From Fibrobacterota bacterium (GTDB taxonomy: Bacteria > Fibrobacterota > Chitinivibrionia > Chitinivibrionales > Chitinispirillaceae): a DNA stretch of 64,000 bases. The stretch covers positions 62,001 through 126,000 of the forward strand of contig JAEWVR010000016.1 in the NCBI GenBank assembly GCA_023459055.1. Reading direction: 5' to 3'. The notes beneath the pieces are model-generated. The model worked only from the letters and a program-made list of their open reading frames with translations. It was not told the DNA's origin and ran no database searches. Positions 25,309 to 34,182 of this stretch are shown here, piece after piece. Both the position numbers and the translations under genes were made by a program. How positions within the stretch are numbered: position 1 is the first letter of the stretch; every line of letters starts with the position of its first letter.

Positions 25309-26199
25309 TTGCGTATAGTTCATAACATTTCATCCATGATCACACAGGGTTCTCTTTACAAAGTCAACCGTGATATGAAAACATCACTGGAACGATTGTC
25401 AACAGGTTTAAGAATCAACCGCGCGTCCGATGATGCTGCCGGGCTTGGTGTGTCTGAAAACCTTCGTACACAGGTAAAGGGAACTGCTCAGGCAATGCGT
25501 AACGCTCAGGATGGTATTGCTGCAATAACCATCGCTGAAGGAGCAGCGAATGAGGTCTCTGATATTCTTCAGAGAATGCGTGAGCTGGCAGTTCAGTCTG
25601 CTAATGATACGCTTACATCAACAGAACGTGCTTATACCAATCAGGAATACAGTCAGCTCAAGACAGAAATCGATCGTATCGCTGAAGTAACCAACTATAA
25701 CGGTATGAAACTGATCTCATCATCGGGTACAACCGCTAATGAACGTTTTGGCGTTGGTGGGGCAGGTGGTACTACAGGTTCTGCACTCTGGGTTGATGCG
25801 AACAGTGCATATGGATTTGACAGCATAACAATTTCTATTGATACTTTGACAACTGAAGAACTTGGTAACGGTGCCGGAGGTGGTGTTGCTCTTAGCGGGA
25901 CCGTTCTTTTAACACAGACAGATGCTGTTGCTGCTTTAAATAGTATTGATGAGTCTATTGACAGTGTGAACATGATGCGTTCCAACATGGGAGCATTTGT
26001 AAACCGTCTTGAACATGCGATCAACAACCTGACCGTGTCCAACACAAACCAGCAAGCTGCTGAAGCACTTATCCGTGACGTTGACTTTGCGAATGAATCT
26101 GCAACCTTTACAAAGAACCAGATTCTTATGCAGTCGGGCACAGCAATGCTTGCACAGGCGAATCAGATTTCACAGAATGTCTTGTCACTGCTCAAATAA
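25309..26199 (+). CDS. Flagellin 1 (TTG start)
   Basis: 296 residues from TTG 25309. This start is chosen over an upstream ATG (25264) because GGAGGT lies six bases before it and because the paralogue starts with ATG at the equivalent codon. The D0/D1 N-terminal region (MRIVHNISSM, LERLSTGLRINRASDDAAGLG, NAQDGIAAITIAEGA) and C-terminal region (NMMRSNMGAFVNRLEHAINNL, ending NQISQNVLSLLK) are canonical. The variable middle is only about 60-70 residues, so this is a minimal filament protein. It is exported by the flagellar type III apparatus. It has its own promoter and terminator. Confidence 0.96.
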   Translation: MRIVHNISSMITQGSLYKVNRDMKTSLERLSTGLRINRASDDAAGLGVSENLRTQVKGTAQAMRNAQDGIAAITIAEGAANEVSDILQRMRELAVQSANDTLTSTERAYTNQEYSQLKTEIDRIAEVTNYNGMKLISSSGTTANERFGVGGAGGTTGSALWVDANSAYGFDSITISIDTLTTEELGNGAGGGVALSGTVLLTQTDAVAALNSIDESIDSVNMMRSNMGAFVNRLEHAINNLTVSNTNQQAAEALIRDVDFANESATFTKNQILMQSGTAMLAQANQISQNVLSLLK

Positions 26200-26229
26200 G
26201 TTCTGCTATCAATTACTAACGGTTTTTTT

Positions 26230-26260
26230 AAAGGGGTGTATTTATTTGCACCCCTTTTTT
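26230..26260 (+). terminator. Intrinsic terminator of flagellin 1
   Basis: AAAGGGGTG (26230-26238) pairs with CACCCCTTT (26249-26257), a ten-base loop, and ends in a T6 run. Confidence 0.9.
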
Positions 26261-26494
26261 CATTAGAACTTACAGGTATCAAAAATATCGCTTACCGGTC
26301 AATCATGCTGATCGTTCAGGTGTTATCCTCTGCTATGTGCATTGTTTCATCGTAGCTTCAACATTGGCAACGGCTTAAAGAATCTCAGGATACTGCTTTT
26401 GCGGCAGATCCTGTGCCCGGATCGTAAAACTGAAACATGTGGGATAATTTTATTATGTACCGTGTGTTTTATCTGCATTTTTATCATTATTTAT

Positions 26495-26521
26495 TCAAGT
26501 GCTGATTATAATGTCCGATAA
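26495..26521 (+). promoter_or_regulatory. Sigma28 (FliA/SigD) promoter of flagellin 2
   Basis: TCAAGTGC (26495-26502), 11 bases, TCCGATAA (26514-26521). It has the same -35 start (TCAAG) and the same -10 box as the flagellin 1 promoter, with the canonical spacing. Confidence 0.6.
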
Positions 26522-26676
26522 ACAATGTATGAACAGGTTTGCAATGTGTCAGCGCTTTAAGTTAATGCGCTTAAGTATCCTGAATGTATGATAGTCTTTT
26601 CTAATGTTGTTGTATATGAAACCCGTTTCGAGGGAGGTGTATTAAAAAACTGAATTTTTGCTCTTAGATAATTTAC

Positions 26677-26694
26677 CGTGGCAAGGATGCCATG
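26677..26694 (+). promoter_or_regulatory. CsrA-type hairpin in the flagellin 2 leader
   Basis: CGTGGC (26677-26682) pairs with GCCATG (26689-26694), one G-U, presenting AAGGAT in the loop. The RNA reads CAAGGAUG, a match to the core of the CsrA consensus. Confidence 0.55.
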
Positions 26695-26707
26695 CATTTA
26701 TTCATCA

Positions 26708-26735
26708 GAATAGTACCTTACGCAGGGTAGTATTC
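26708..26735 (+). promoter_or_regulatory. Second conserved leader hairpin of flagellin 2
   Basis: Stem 26708-26717 with 26726-26735, one G-G mismatch, loop TTACGCAG. It corresponds to the hairpin at 25263-25288; stem sequences differ but loop and position are kept. The ribosome site GGAGGT (26743-26748) follows. Confidence 0.5.
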
Positions 26736-26752
26736 ATAACATGGAGGTTTCT

Positions 26753-27637
26753 ATGCGTATAGTCCATAATATTTCGTCCATGACCACTCAGAGTTCTCTC
26801 TACAAAGTTAATCGCGACATGAAGACTTCGCTTGAGCGTTTGTCGACAGGTCTCCGTATTAACCGTGCATCCGATGATGCAGCAGGGCTTGGTGTTTCTG
26901 AAAACCTGCGTACGCAGGTCAAGGGTACAAATCAGGCAATGCGTAACGCTCAGGATGGTATTGCTGCAATAACCATTGCTGAAGGAGCAGCGAATGAGGT
27001 CTCTGATATTCTTCAGAGAATGCGCGAACTGGCAGTTCAATCCGCTAACGATACGCTTACATCAACAGAACGTGCCTATACCAACCAGGAATACAGTCAG
27101 CTCAAGACAGAAATCGATCGTATCGCTGAAGTGACCAACTATAACGGTATGAAACTGATCTCATCATCGGGTACAACTGCCAATGAACGTTTTGGTGTTG
27201 GTGGAGCAGCTGGTAGTACAGGTTCTGCACTCTGGATTGATGCGAACAGTGCATATGGATTTGACAGCATTACAATTTCTATTGATACCTTGACAACTAC
27301 AGCGCTTGCTGTCAATGGCACTGATAATCTTGGCACAACGGTTCTTACATCACAGGCAGATGCTGTTGATGCTTTAGACAGTATCGATGAATCTATTGAC
27401 AGTGTGAACATGATGCGTTCCAACATGGGAGCATTTGTAAACCGTCTTGAACATGCGATCAACAACCTGACCGTGTCCAACACAAACCAGCAGGCTGCTG
27501 AAGCGCTTATCCGTGATGTTGATTTTGCAAATGAATCTGCGACTTTTACAAAGAACCAGATTCTTATGCAGTCAGGTACGGCAATGCTTGCACAGGCAAA
27601 TCAAACCTCTCAGAATGTGTTATCGCTGCTCAGGTAG
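26753..27637 (+). CDS. Flagellin 2
   Basis: 294 residues from ATG 26753; the ATG at 26741 overlaps the ribosome site and is not used. It has the same N- and C-terminal blocks as flagellin 1 and differs mainly in a ~30-residue central stretch (about 180-215) where it has VNGTDNLGTT in place of the Gly-rich EELGNGAGGG. At the DNA level, near-identical tracts alternate with tracts carrying many synonymous changes, as expected from past recombination between the two genes. Confidence 0.96.
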   Translation: MRIVHNISSMTTQSSLYKVNRDMKTSLERLSTGLRINRASDDAAGLGVSENLRTQVKGTNQAMRNAQDGIAAITIAEGAANEVSDILQRMRELAVQSANDTLTSTERAYTNQEYSQLKTEIDRIAEVTNYNGMKLISSSGTTANERFGVGGAAGSTGSALWIDANSAYGFDSITISIDTLTTTALAVNGTDNLGTTVLTSQADAVDALDSIDESIDSVNMMRSNMGAFVNRLEHAINNLTVSNTNQQAAEALIRDVDFANESATFTKNQILMQSGTAMLAQANQTSQNVLSLLR

Positions 27638-27665
27638 GGATTCTTTCAGTAAGCTTTTTATAATG

Positions 27666-27705
27666 CAATGCCGGCGGACTGTGTTGTTCGCCGGCATTGT
27701 TTTTT
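27666..27705 (+). terminator. Intrinsic terminator of flagellin 2
   Basis: CAATGCCGGCG (27666-27676) pairs perfectly with CGCCGGCATTG (27689-27699), followed by T6. Confidence 0.93.
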
Positions 27706-27746
27706 ACATCATGAGAAATAGCCACTTTGTCAGTAATTGATTTATG

Positions 27747-29243
27747 TTATCTGCGGCCCTTACCGCCGAAAAGGGAGCCCATGACTCCACGGATAATCGC
27801 TCTTCCCATCTGGCTGCCGACTGCACGGGCAGTACTTTTCATCAGCGCTTCAGTAACAGACTCCCGCTGTCTGCCGGCAGTACCGCGCGGTTCCTGACGT
27901 TTTGGTGGTAACTGGTTTTTTACCGGAGGTGATACACGTTCGGGTTCGTTTTGTGGTACAGTCTGCTCTGCGCGCTTTTTAAGTATTTCGTAAGCGGATT
28001 CCCGGTCGACTGCTTTTTCATAGTATCTGCCTACCGGTGACTGACTGATAATCCGGGCACGTAATGCGGTATCAGCCGGACCGAAGCTGCTGTGCGGAGG
28101 AAGTATGAATGCACGTTCCACCATTGTCGGTGTACCCTGCTGGTCAAGCATCGACACCAGTGCTTCACCGACAGCAAGTTCATTGATCGCCTGTTCCACG
28201 TTAATTTTAGGATTAGGCCGCAATGTCTGTGCTGCAGCTTTAACCGCTTTCTGTTCCTGTGGTGTAAACGCCCGAAGTGCATGCTGAATTCTGTTGGACA
28301 ACTGTCCGAGGATCTTTGGCGGAATATCTGCCGGATTCTGGGTGACAAAGTAGATGCCGACACCTTTTGAACGGATCAGCCTGACCACGGTTTCGATTTT
28401 CTCAACCAGTGCATCCGGTGCATCATCGAACAGCAGATGTGCCTCATCAAAAAAGAACACCAGTTTTGGTTTATCGCAATCACCGACTTCTGGTAGTTGT
28501 TCAAACAGTTCCGACATAAGCCATAACAGCAGCGTTGCATACATTTTGGGTGTCTGCATCAGTTTATCAGCAGCCAGAATATTTATCACCCCCCGCCCTG
28601 ATGATTCGGTCTGGATCAGATCGTCAAGATTCAATGCCGGTTCACCGAACAGTTTATCACCGGCCTGCCGGGATAACGCCAGAAGGCTTCGCTGAATTGT
28701 ACCGATACTTGCCACCGACACTCTGCCGTATTTAGTGCTTACTTCCGATGCATTATCACCAACATACTGCAACATCGACTGAAAATCCTTAAGGTCCAGG
28801 AGAAGCATTCCCTGATCGTCGGCAACTTCAAACACCACATTCAGAACTCCGCTTTGCGTTTCATTAAGGTTGAGAAGCCGCGAGAGAAGAAGTGGTCCCA
28901 TTTCCGAAATAGTGGTACGCACCGGATGCCCCTGTTCACCAAATACATCCCAGAATACCGTTGGATATGCAGTATAGGAAAAATCCTGCAGGCCCAGTTT
29001 CTTAAGCCGTTCGTCAAGTTTTGGATTTACAGCTCCGGCTTTACACATTCCCGAAAGGTCACCTTTAACATCTGCAAGAAAAACCGGTACACCCATGGCT
29101 GAAAACTGTTCTGCCATTACCTTGAGGCTGACTGTTTTTCCGGTTCCGGTGGCACCCGCGATAAGCCCATGACGGTTGGCCATTGATGGGTACAAAAAAA
29201 CATCCACGTCGCTTTTAGCTATAAGTATCGGTTGTGCCTGCAT
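27747..29243 (-). CDS. HerA-like ATPase of the YjgR/DUF853 family
   Basis: 498 residues. Walker A GATGTGKT lies near residue 30, FLADVKGDLSGM is the family's hallmark after the first strand, and Walker B is LVFFFDEAHLLF (about 253-264). RLIRSKGVGIYFVTQNPADIPPKILGQLSNRIQHALRAFTP corresponds to the sensor/arginine-finger region. The C-terminal 75 residues are Pro/Arg-rich, then a basic amphipathic tail (GRAIIRGVMGSLFGG). YjgR proteins are hexameric FtsK/HerA-superfamily ATPases of unknown physiological role. It converges on flagellin 2 and has no operon partner. Confidence 0.9.
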   Translation of the reverse strand: MQAQPILIAKSDVDVFLYPSMANRHGLIAGATGTGKTVSLKVMAEQFSAMGVPVFLADVKGDLSGMCKAGAVNPKLDERLKKLGLQDFSYTAYPTVFWDVFGEQGHPVRTTISEMGPLLLSRLLNLNETQSGVLNVVFEVADDQGMLLLDLKDFQSMLQYVGDNASEVSTKYGRVSVASIGTIQRSLLALSRQAGDKLFGEPALNLDDLIQTESSGRGVINILAADKLMQTPKMYATLLLWLMSELFEQLPEVGDCDKPKLVFFFDEAHLLFDDAPDALVEKIETVVRLIRSKGVGIYFVTQNPADIPPKILGQLSNRIQHALRAFTPQEQKAVKAAAQTLRPNPKINVEQAINELAVGEALVSMLDQQGTPTMVERAFILPPHSSFGPADTALRARIISQSPVGRYYEKAVDRESAYEILKKRAEQTVPQNEPERVSPPVKNQLPPKRQEPRGTAGRQRESVTEALMKSTARAVGSQMGRAIIRGVMGSLFGGKGRR

Positions 29244-29484
29244 AGTGAAAAGTCCTTTACGTTACAGGGAACCGCAGATCCGGTACCCATGGAAAAAAAT
29301 CAAGTATGAAGATAATCAACCATTCAAATATACCGTTTACGGATCGATGTTGTCAAATTATGGTCTTACCTGATCGTCGCATGAGTAAATAGTACAAAAG
29401 GTGCATTACAACAAACCCTTGTCTTCCCGCACTCTGGCAACTATTTTCTCTACCACAAAATGAATTTAATTATCAACCTGACTA

Positions 29485-30162
29485 ATGGACTGCGTACTAT
29501 TGTTTAACAAATGCTATAAATGTTTTCGTCCTGTAAAATCATGCTATTGTAAGGATATAACGCCGATTGATACCGGTATTAAATTCGTCCTGCTGATGCA
29601 CCCCAAAGAGGCGTTCAAGCAGAAAACCGGTACCGGGCGATTAACGGCGCTCTCACTAATTGATTCGGAAATAATTATTGGTACTGATTTTACCCGTCAT
29701 AAGCGGGTAAATGCACTGATAAGCGGAGTGGGGGAGTTTGCACAGTATTATCCGGTGCTTCTCTTTCCGTCAAAGGATGCCTGCTTTGCTGATACACCAT
29801 CTTTTGGTCAGGCGATCGGATCAAAAAAACTGATGGTGATACTGGTTGATGCGACGTGGTTCCTGGCACAGAAGATGCTAAAGTTCAGCAAAAATCTGAT
29901 GCATCTGCCAAAGCTCTCGTTTAAAAGCGGGTACCGGTCACAGTTTCATATCAAACTGCAACCCGATCCATCCTATCTGTCAACTATTGAATCAACCTAT
30001 TATTTAATAAACGAACTGAAAGCTGCAGGTATTGCCCGTGTTGATACCGATGCAACAGGGCTGATGAGCGTGTTTCAGAAAATGGTAACATTTCAGCAGC
30101 GCTGCACCCAGATGCGTCATGAAGAGGAAGCTATTGCGTTACATCCGGAATTCTTTGATTGA
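29485..30162 (+). CDS. DTW-domain protein, putative tRNA-uridine aminocarboxypropyltransferase
   Basis: 225 residues. A cysteine cluster near the N-terminus (CYKCFRPVKSCYCK) probably binds zinc. The DTW domain follows, with LLMHPKEAFKQKTGTGRL, the motif that names the family in the form ILVDATWFLAQKM (about residue 117-129) and a late Arg-containing YRSQFHIKLQPDPSYLSTIES. Characterised members (TapT/YfiP, TuaA) transfer the aminocarboxypropyl group of SAM to uridines of tRNA (acp3U). The exact target here is unknown. It converges on rnfB. Confidence 0.82.
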   Translation: MDCVLLFNKCYKCFRPVKSCYCKDITPIDTGIKFVLLMHPKEAFKQKTGTGRLTALSLIDSEIIIGTDFTRHKRVNALISGVGEFAQYYPVLLFPSKDACFADTPSFGQAIGSKKLMVILVDATWFLAQKMLKFSKNLMHLPKLSFKSGYRSQFHIKLQPDPSYLSTIESTYYLINELKAAGIARVDTDATGLMSVFQKMVTFQQRCTQMRHEEEAIALHPEFFD

Positions 30163-30200
30163 CATGATGATACTCAGACCGTGTCGACAACACAGCGTAA

Positions 30201-31151
30201 TCACCGTTTTGTTACCTTTAAATATTTCGTTTTTTCTTTGAGACTTGTCCCTGCACCCCAGAGCGCGATTGCGTGGACCGGACATGCTGTCAGGCAGATA
30301 CCGCACCCGATACATTTATTTTTATCGATCGTGTGACGCATTCCCTTTTCACCGCGGATAACATCCTGCACCGGACATACATCAACACAGATACCGCACC
30401 CGTCACATTTGGTATCGATATTCGCTTTAGGACGGCGGCTGACAAGATCGTAAAAACATTTTGACGGACACTTGAATGCAGCCGGAATGAAATTCTCATT
30501 ACTTGAATAGTCAAGCACCGGCAGATTATTCTGCATGGTAATTGCACCTGATGGTGTCGCCTTTACACATACGGTACAGGTCGTACATCCAACAGCACAG
30601 TAATTTTTTACCCGCGAACCCCGATCGTGATTTGAGCAGGCAAGAAATATTTTATGTACTTTTGGAATAAGTGAAATAATTTTGCGGGGGCATGCACTGA
30701 CACAATTTCCGCATCCGGTACATTTATCGTCATCAACAAACGCAACACCATCATCAGTAACATGGATTGCATCAAAGAAACATACACGCGTGCAGGTACC
30801 AAGCCCAAGGCATCCATCCTGACATACCTTGGAACCGTTTCCAACAATGGTTGCTGCATTGCAATCTGCGATACCATCATACACTGCACGTTCCACACTG
30901 TCTTTTTTGCCGCCTTTACAATGTACTACTGCCATTAGAGGATCGGGTACTGTCGTCTCGATACCGAGAATATCAGCTACAGCATGTGCTACTTTCGGTC
31001 CCCCGGGGATACATCCATATGGTTGTGCCTGACCGGCATTGAGCGCTCGTGCAAACGCCGCACAGTCATCATAACCGCAAGCACCGCAGTTGACATTTGG
31101 AAGCGCTGCACGCAACGCGCCAAGACGGGAATTTCCTGCACTGTGTTTCAT
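30201..31151 (-). CDS. rnfB: RnfB-like iron-sulfur protein lacking the membrane anchor
   Basis: 316 residues. The N-terminal Fe-S domain (CGACGYDDC, then YGC) is typical of RnfB. A CLGLGTCTRVC/CTGCGNCVSACP ferredoxin pair, another cysteine set (CAVGCTTCTVC) and a C-terminal 2[4Fe-4S] ferredoxin (CDGCGICVDVCP, CIGCGICLTACP) follow. RnfB receives electrons from ferredoxin in the Rnf ion-pumping complex. The usual N-terminal transmembrane helix is absent: the protein begins 21 residues before the first cysteine with a polar sequence. The ATG overlaps the rnfD stop (ATGA), so upstream extension is unlikely. The operon order is rnfC-rnfD-rnfB with no rnfG, rnfE or rnfA in the window. Confidence 0.85.
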   Translation of the reverse strand: MKHSAGNSRLGALRAALPNVNCGACGYDDCAAFARALNAGQAQPYGCIPGGPKVAHAVADILGIETTVPDPLMAVVHCKGGKKDSVERAVYDGIADCNAATIVGNGSKVCQDGCLGLGTCTRVCFFDAIHVTDDGVAFVDDDKCTGCGNCVSACPRKIISLIPKVHKIFLACSNHDRGSRVKNYCAVGCTTCTVCVKATPSGAITMQNNLPVLDYSSNENFIPAAFKCPSKCFYDLVSRRPKANIDTKCDGCGICVDVCPVQDVIRGEKGMRHTIDKNKCIGCGICLTACPVHAIALWGAGTSLKEKTKYLKVTKR

Positions 31152-32194
31152 CTGTGTCCGAATACCTTTGGTTTAGTATACTTTTCAATTAGTGGCTTGA
31201 GCAGGTTCATGAAAAGAATTGCAAAGCAAACACCCTCTGCCAATATTGTAAATTGACGAATTGCGAATGTAAGGACGCCGCATCCGATTCCGAATATAAT
31301 TCGTCCAAGCGGCGTTATCGGGGATGTCGTCGTGTCGTTGGCCATGAAAAATGCTGCAAGTGCAATTCCACCGGAACAGGTCAGAAACACCGCACTGAGC
31401 AGCGCTGTAAGGCTAAAGTAATCTCCATTTGCATGAAAAAGCCATGACAGAATAAAAAATGAGAGTATAAACATAAACGGGATTCTGAAACTGATTATCT
31501 TTTTAATCCATAACCAGGCTGCACCCAGTAACAGGGCAATAAATGATGTTTCTCCGATAGAACCGCCGGTATTTCCAATTAGTAAATGAACAATTGAATT
31601 TTGAAGGTATTGTGTCTCAAGTGCACCACTAAGCAGTAACTCATCAAAGAGAGCAAGTGGCGTCGCCATCGAAACTGCATCGACACCGGCCATTGTTCCA
31701 AGGTACGGTTCAGCCCATGCGGTAGTCATGGTGTTATAGAAAAAAATCAGGAGTAGTGCCCGCGCTGCGAGTGCCGGATTCAGAAGATTTTGTCCAAGGC
31801 CACCGAATGCGACCTTGATAAATGCAATTGCAATTACCGATCCGGCGGCAGCCATCCACCATGGTGTCAACGGAGGGAGACTTAATGCGAATAACAATCC
31901 TGTTACTGCTGCACTGTAATCACGCAGGGATCGGGGGTGTTTAAGAATTATCGCTGCAAAAAATTCTGTCAGTATCGCTGCTGATACTGATACTGCAATA
32001 AGTATAAGCGCGTGAATCTGGAAAAACAATAGCGCTGCAGCTGTAGCAGGCAGTAACGCGACAAGCACATGAAGCATAATGTTTGGAACACTGTTTCCGC
32101 TGCGAAGATGCGGAGATGACGATATGTGAAGCAGCGCAGATGAGTCATGATTTTCAGTACCATTAAGAATCTGTGATTTAATTGTATTTGTCAT
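31148..32194 (-). CDS. rnfD: Electron transport complex subunit RnfD
   Basis: 348 residues, largely membrane-spanning, with about ten hydrophobic segments. It opens with the cytoplasmic stretch HISSSPHLRSGNSVPNIM typical of RnfD/NqrB. The conserved GGLGQNLLNPALAARALLL is present, and the flavin-attachment threonine lies in DAVSMATPL (about residue 170), where FMN is bound covalently. It forms part of the ion-translocating core. It sits between rnfC (three bases upstream) and rnfB (overlapping). Confidence 0.92.
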   Translation of the reverse strand: MTNTIKSQILNGTENHDSSALLHISSSPHLRSGNSVPNIMLHVLVALLPATAAALLFFQIHALILIAVSVSAAILTEFFAAIILKHPRSLRDYSAAVTGLLFALSLPPLTPWWMAAAGSVIAIAFIKVAFGGLGQNLLNPALAARALLLIFFYNTMTTAWAEPYLGTMAGVDAVSMATPLALFDELLLSGALETQYLQNSIVHLLIGNTGGSIGETSFIALLLGAAWLWIKKIISFRIPFMFILSFFILSWLFHANGDYFSLTALLSAVFLTCSGGIALAAFFMANDTTTSPITPLGRIIFGIGCGVLTFAIRQFTILAEGVCFAILFMNLLKPLIEKYTKPKVFGHR

Positions 32195-32197
32195 GGT

Positions 32198-33538
32198 TCA
32201 CCTTGTGCTTCCGGATCTGTTGGTACTTAATGATGCATTAAATTTTGCGAGTTTGATAAAATGAACAAGATTGATTCTGGACGGACATACATATGCACAA
32301 GCTCCACATTCAATGCAATCAGAAAAATTCCATTCAGCAGCCTTTTTCATCTGAATCAGTTTCACATATTTTGCGATGCGTGATGGTACAAGCTTCTGAG
32401 GGCATACGTTTACACAATACCCACAATTAATACAGGGGTAATCCTGCATTGCAGGTGTTGTCTTGTCAAGAGCAAAAATGCCGGTGGTTGTTTTTATAAC
32501 TGGTGCATCAAGGTCACTCAGGGTGATTCCGGTCATGGGTCCGCCTGAAATTACTTTTTTAATAGTGGTCATATCCACGTTACATATTTCAAGAATAGAA
32601 CGTATCGGGGTACCACAGCGAACCAGATAATTTTTGGGAGTGCCCACCGATGAACCGTTTACCGAAATTACTCTCTGGTAGAGCGGTAAGCCATCGATTA
32701 TTGCCTCATGAACAGCAAGTGACGTTGATGGACTGAAGGTCATACACCCGGTATCCGCCGCAGTACCATCAACCGGGATTACTTTTTTTGTAAGCGCATA
32801 AATCAGTTGACGCTCAGCTCCCTGAGGATATTTACTTTTTAACTTTACAATAGAAATGTCCTTGTATCCTGGATGTGCAATTCTGGCTTGTAACACCTGA
32901 TTCACAGCCTGAAGTTTATTGTCCACGCAAATAACTGCACTGGCCGCACCGGTAATTTTTTTCAGGATCAGAAAACCATTCAGGATGTCTTCAGGCTTCT
33001 CAATAAGTAAGCGGGCGTCCGACGCACTATAGGGTTCAGAAACACACGCATTAAGTATCACCGTATGGATTGTTTTGTTACTCGGTTGTGATAATTTCAG
33101 GTGCGTAGGGGTTCCTTCTCCGCTCATTCCGGCAATACCGCACTGCTGAATCTTCTGAATCAGCTCCTGAGGTGCAGCCTCCTGCCATGGACGATCGTAG
33201 GGTTGAATATACGCCTTATCATCATTGAAATTATTCTCTATCTCAATTGCGTGTACCTGTCTGCCATTGGGGTGAGGAAATAATCCAATCGACAGAACTT
33301 CACCCGACACCGATGCATGTACCGCAAGTGAGCTATGTTCGGATGGTTCACCGATCAATTGCCCTATCGAGACCGGATCACCGCGTTTGACCGTAGGGTG
33401 TGCAGTCGCACCGTTATGTTGAAGCAGGGGAATAATGACTCGTGATGGGGCGGGAAAAAGTTCTATTGCAGTTTGTGAAATCTGCTCTTTATTGTGTGGT
33501 ATGGTAATACCACCCTTGAATGTAAATAGCTTCGACAA
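32198..33538 (-). CDS. rnfC: Electron transport complex subunit RnfC
   Basis: 446 residues. It begins with FKGGITIPHNKE, the RnfC N-terminal signature. A biotin/lipoyl-like barrel (HPTVKRGDPVSIGQLIGEPS) and an NADH-dehydrogenase-51-kDa-like domain with flavin/nucleotide-binding region (CGIAGMSGEGTPTHLKL, LNACVSEPY) follow, then two [4Fe-4S] motifs (CINCGYCVNVCP and CIECGACAYVCP). RnfC is the NAD(H)-facing module. It is the first gene of a three-gene unit C-D-B. The promoter is not evident. Confidence 0.93.
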   Translation of the reverse strand: MSKLFTFKGGITIPHNKEQISQTAIELFPAPSRVIIPLLQHNGATAHPTVKRGDPVSIGQLIGEPSEHSSLAVHASVSGEVLSIGLFPHPNGRQVHAIEIENNFNDDKAYIQPYDRPWQEAAPQELIQKIQQCGIAGMSGEGTPTHLKLSQPSNKTIHTVILNACVSEPYSASDARLLIEKPEDILNGFLILKKITGAASAVICVDNKLQAVNQVLQARIAHPGYKDISIVKLKSKYPQGAERQLIYALTKKVIPVDGTAADTGCMTFSPSTSLAVHEAIIDGLPLYQRVISVNGSSVGTPKNYLVRCGTPIRSILEICNVDMTTIKKVISGGPMTGITLSDLDAPVIKTTTGIFALDKTTPAMQDYPCINCGYCVNVCPQKLVPSRIAKYVKLIQMKKAAEWNFSDCIECGACAYVCPSRINLVHFIKLAKFNASLSTNRSGSTR

Positions 33539-34182
33539 AGAAAGCTCCAGGTTATCTTGAACGCAATTTCAGTTTATGTAAATCCAAAACTGCTTTATAA
33601 ATCAAACTGTTAAACAGCATTTTGCCATAAAACAGCATTCATTACCAACTGTAAAATCTATATTCAGCATTGTGGTACGTTATTGAACCAGTCTGCTGTT
33701 TGTTTTCATAGAAATATCGTTGCTGATACCGTTTTGTTGTCAAGTAACCCTGAACTAAAGTATTACCCGTTGATCACCAGCACTGAAATCTACAAATAGC
33801 CGTGCAATCAGTCAAGCACTACGACATATTGTAGATAAAAAAGTTCAGTTTTATCTCTGTCCCGGTTAAAAAACACCCATTTTAAGTTACTTTTGCATTT
33901 TGCATTTCTATAGTATGATACTTTCAGGATTGGTGCCATATAAAAATGCGTATCCGGGACAGCATAACACTCCGTCCCTCTCTCCACAAGTGAAGTGGGG
34001 GTACAAGAGAACTGTTGCAGTCCACAAATCATAAAATTTTGTCCCCTATACAATTTCTGCCGGGGATCAGGGTGTGTGGTTATATATGGTGATGTTCTTA
34101 TCAATATTGTACATACGCCCATCCAATATCAGCAACAATTATTTTTCAGGATTACTGCAAACGATTAACAGATTAACCGGGA
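33539..34182. other. Intergenic region upstream of rnfC, about 640 bases
   Basis: It separates divergent rnfC and the DUF4416 gene. A 104-codon frame on the minus strand (33808-34122) has no RBS and its product has no protein-like hydrophobic pattern, so it is not called. No promoter or repeat found. Confidence 0.45.

Larger units (their letters stand above)
26200..26752. other. Region between the flagellin genes, about 550 bases
   Basis: It holds the flagellin 1 terminator, the sigma28 promoter at 26495 and a long (about 225-base) flagellin 2 leader with two hairpins. No gene found. Confidence 0.6.

Noticed and set aside
26643..26671. TAAA...TTAGATAA as flagellin 2 sigma28 promoter
   Set aside because: Transcription would begin inside the conserved CsrA-type hairpin, and the match at 26495-26521 is better and mirrors flagellin 1.
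33808..34122. 104-codon frame upstream of rnfC on the minus strand
   Set aside because: No RBS, no domain, and composition like translated non-coding DNA.
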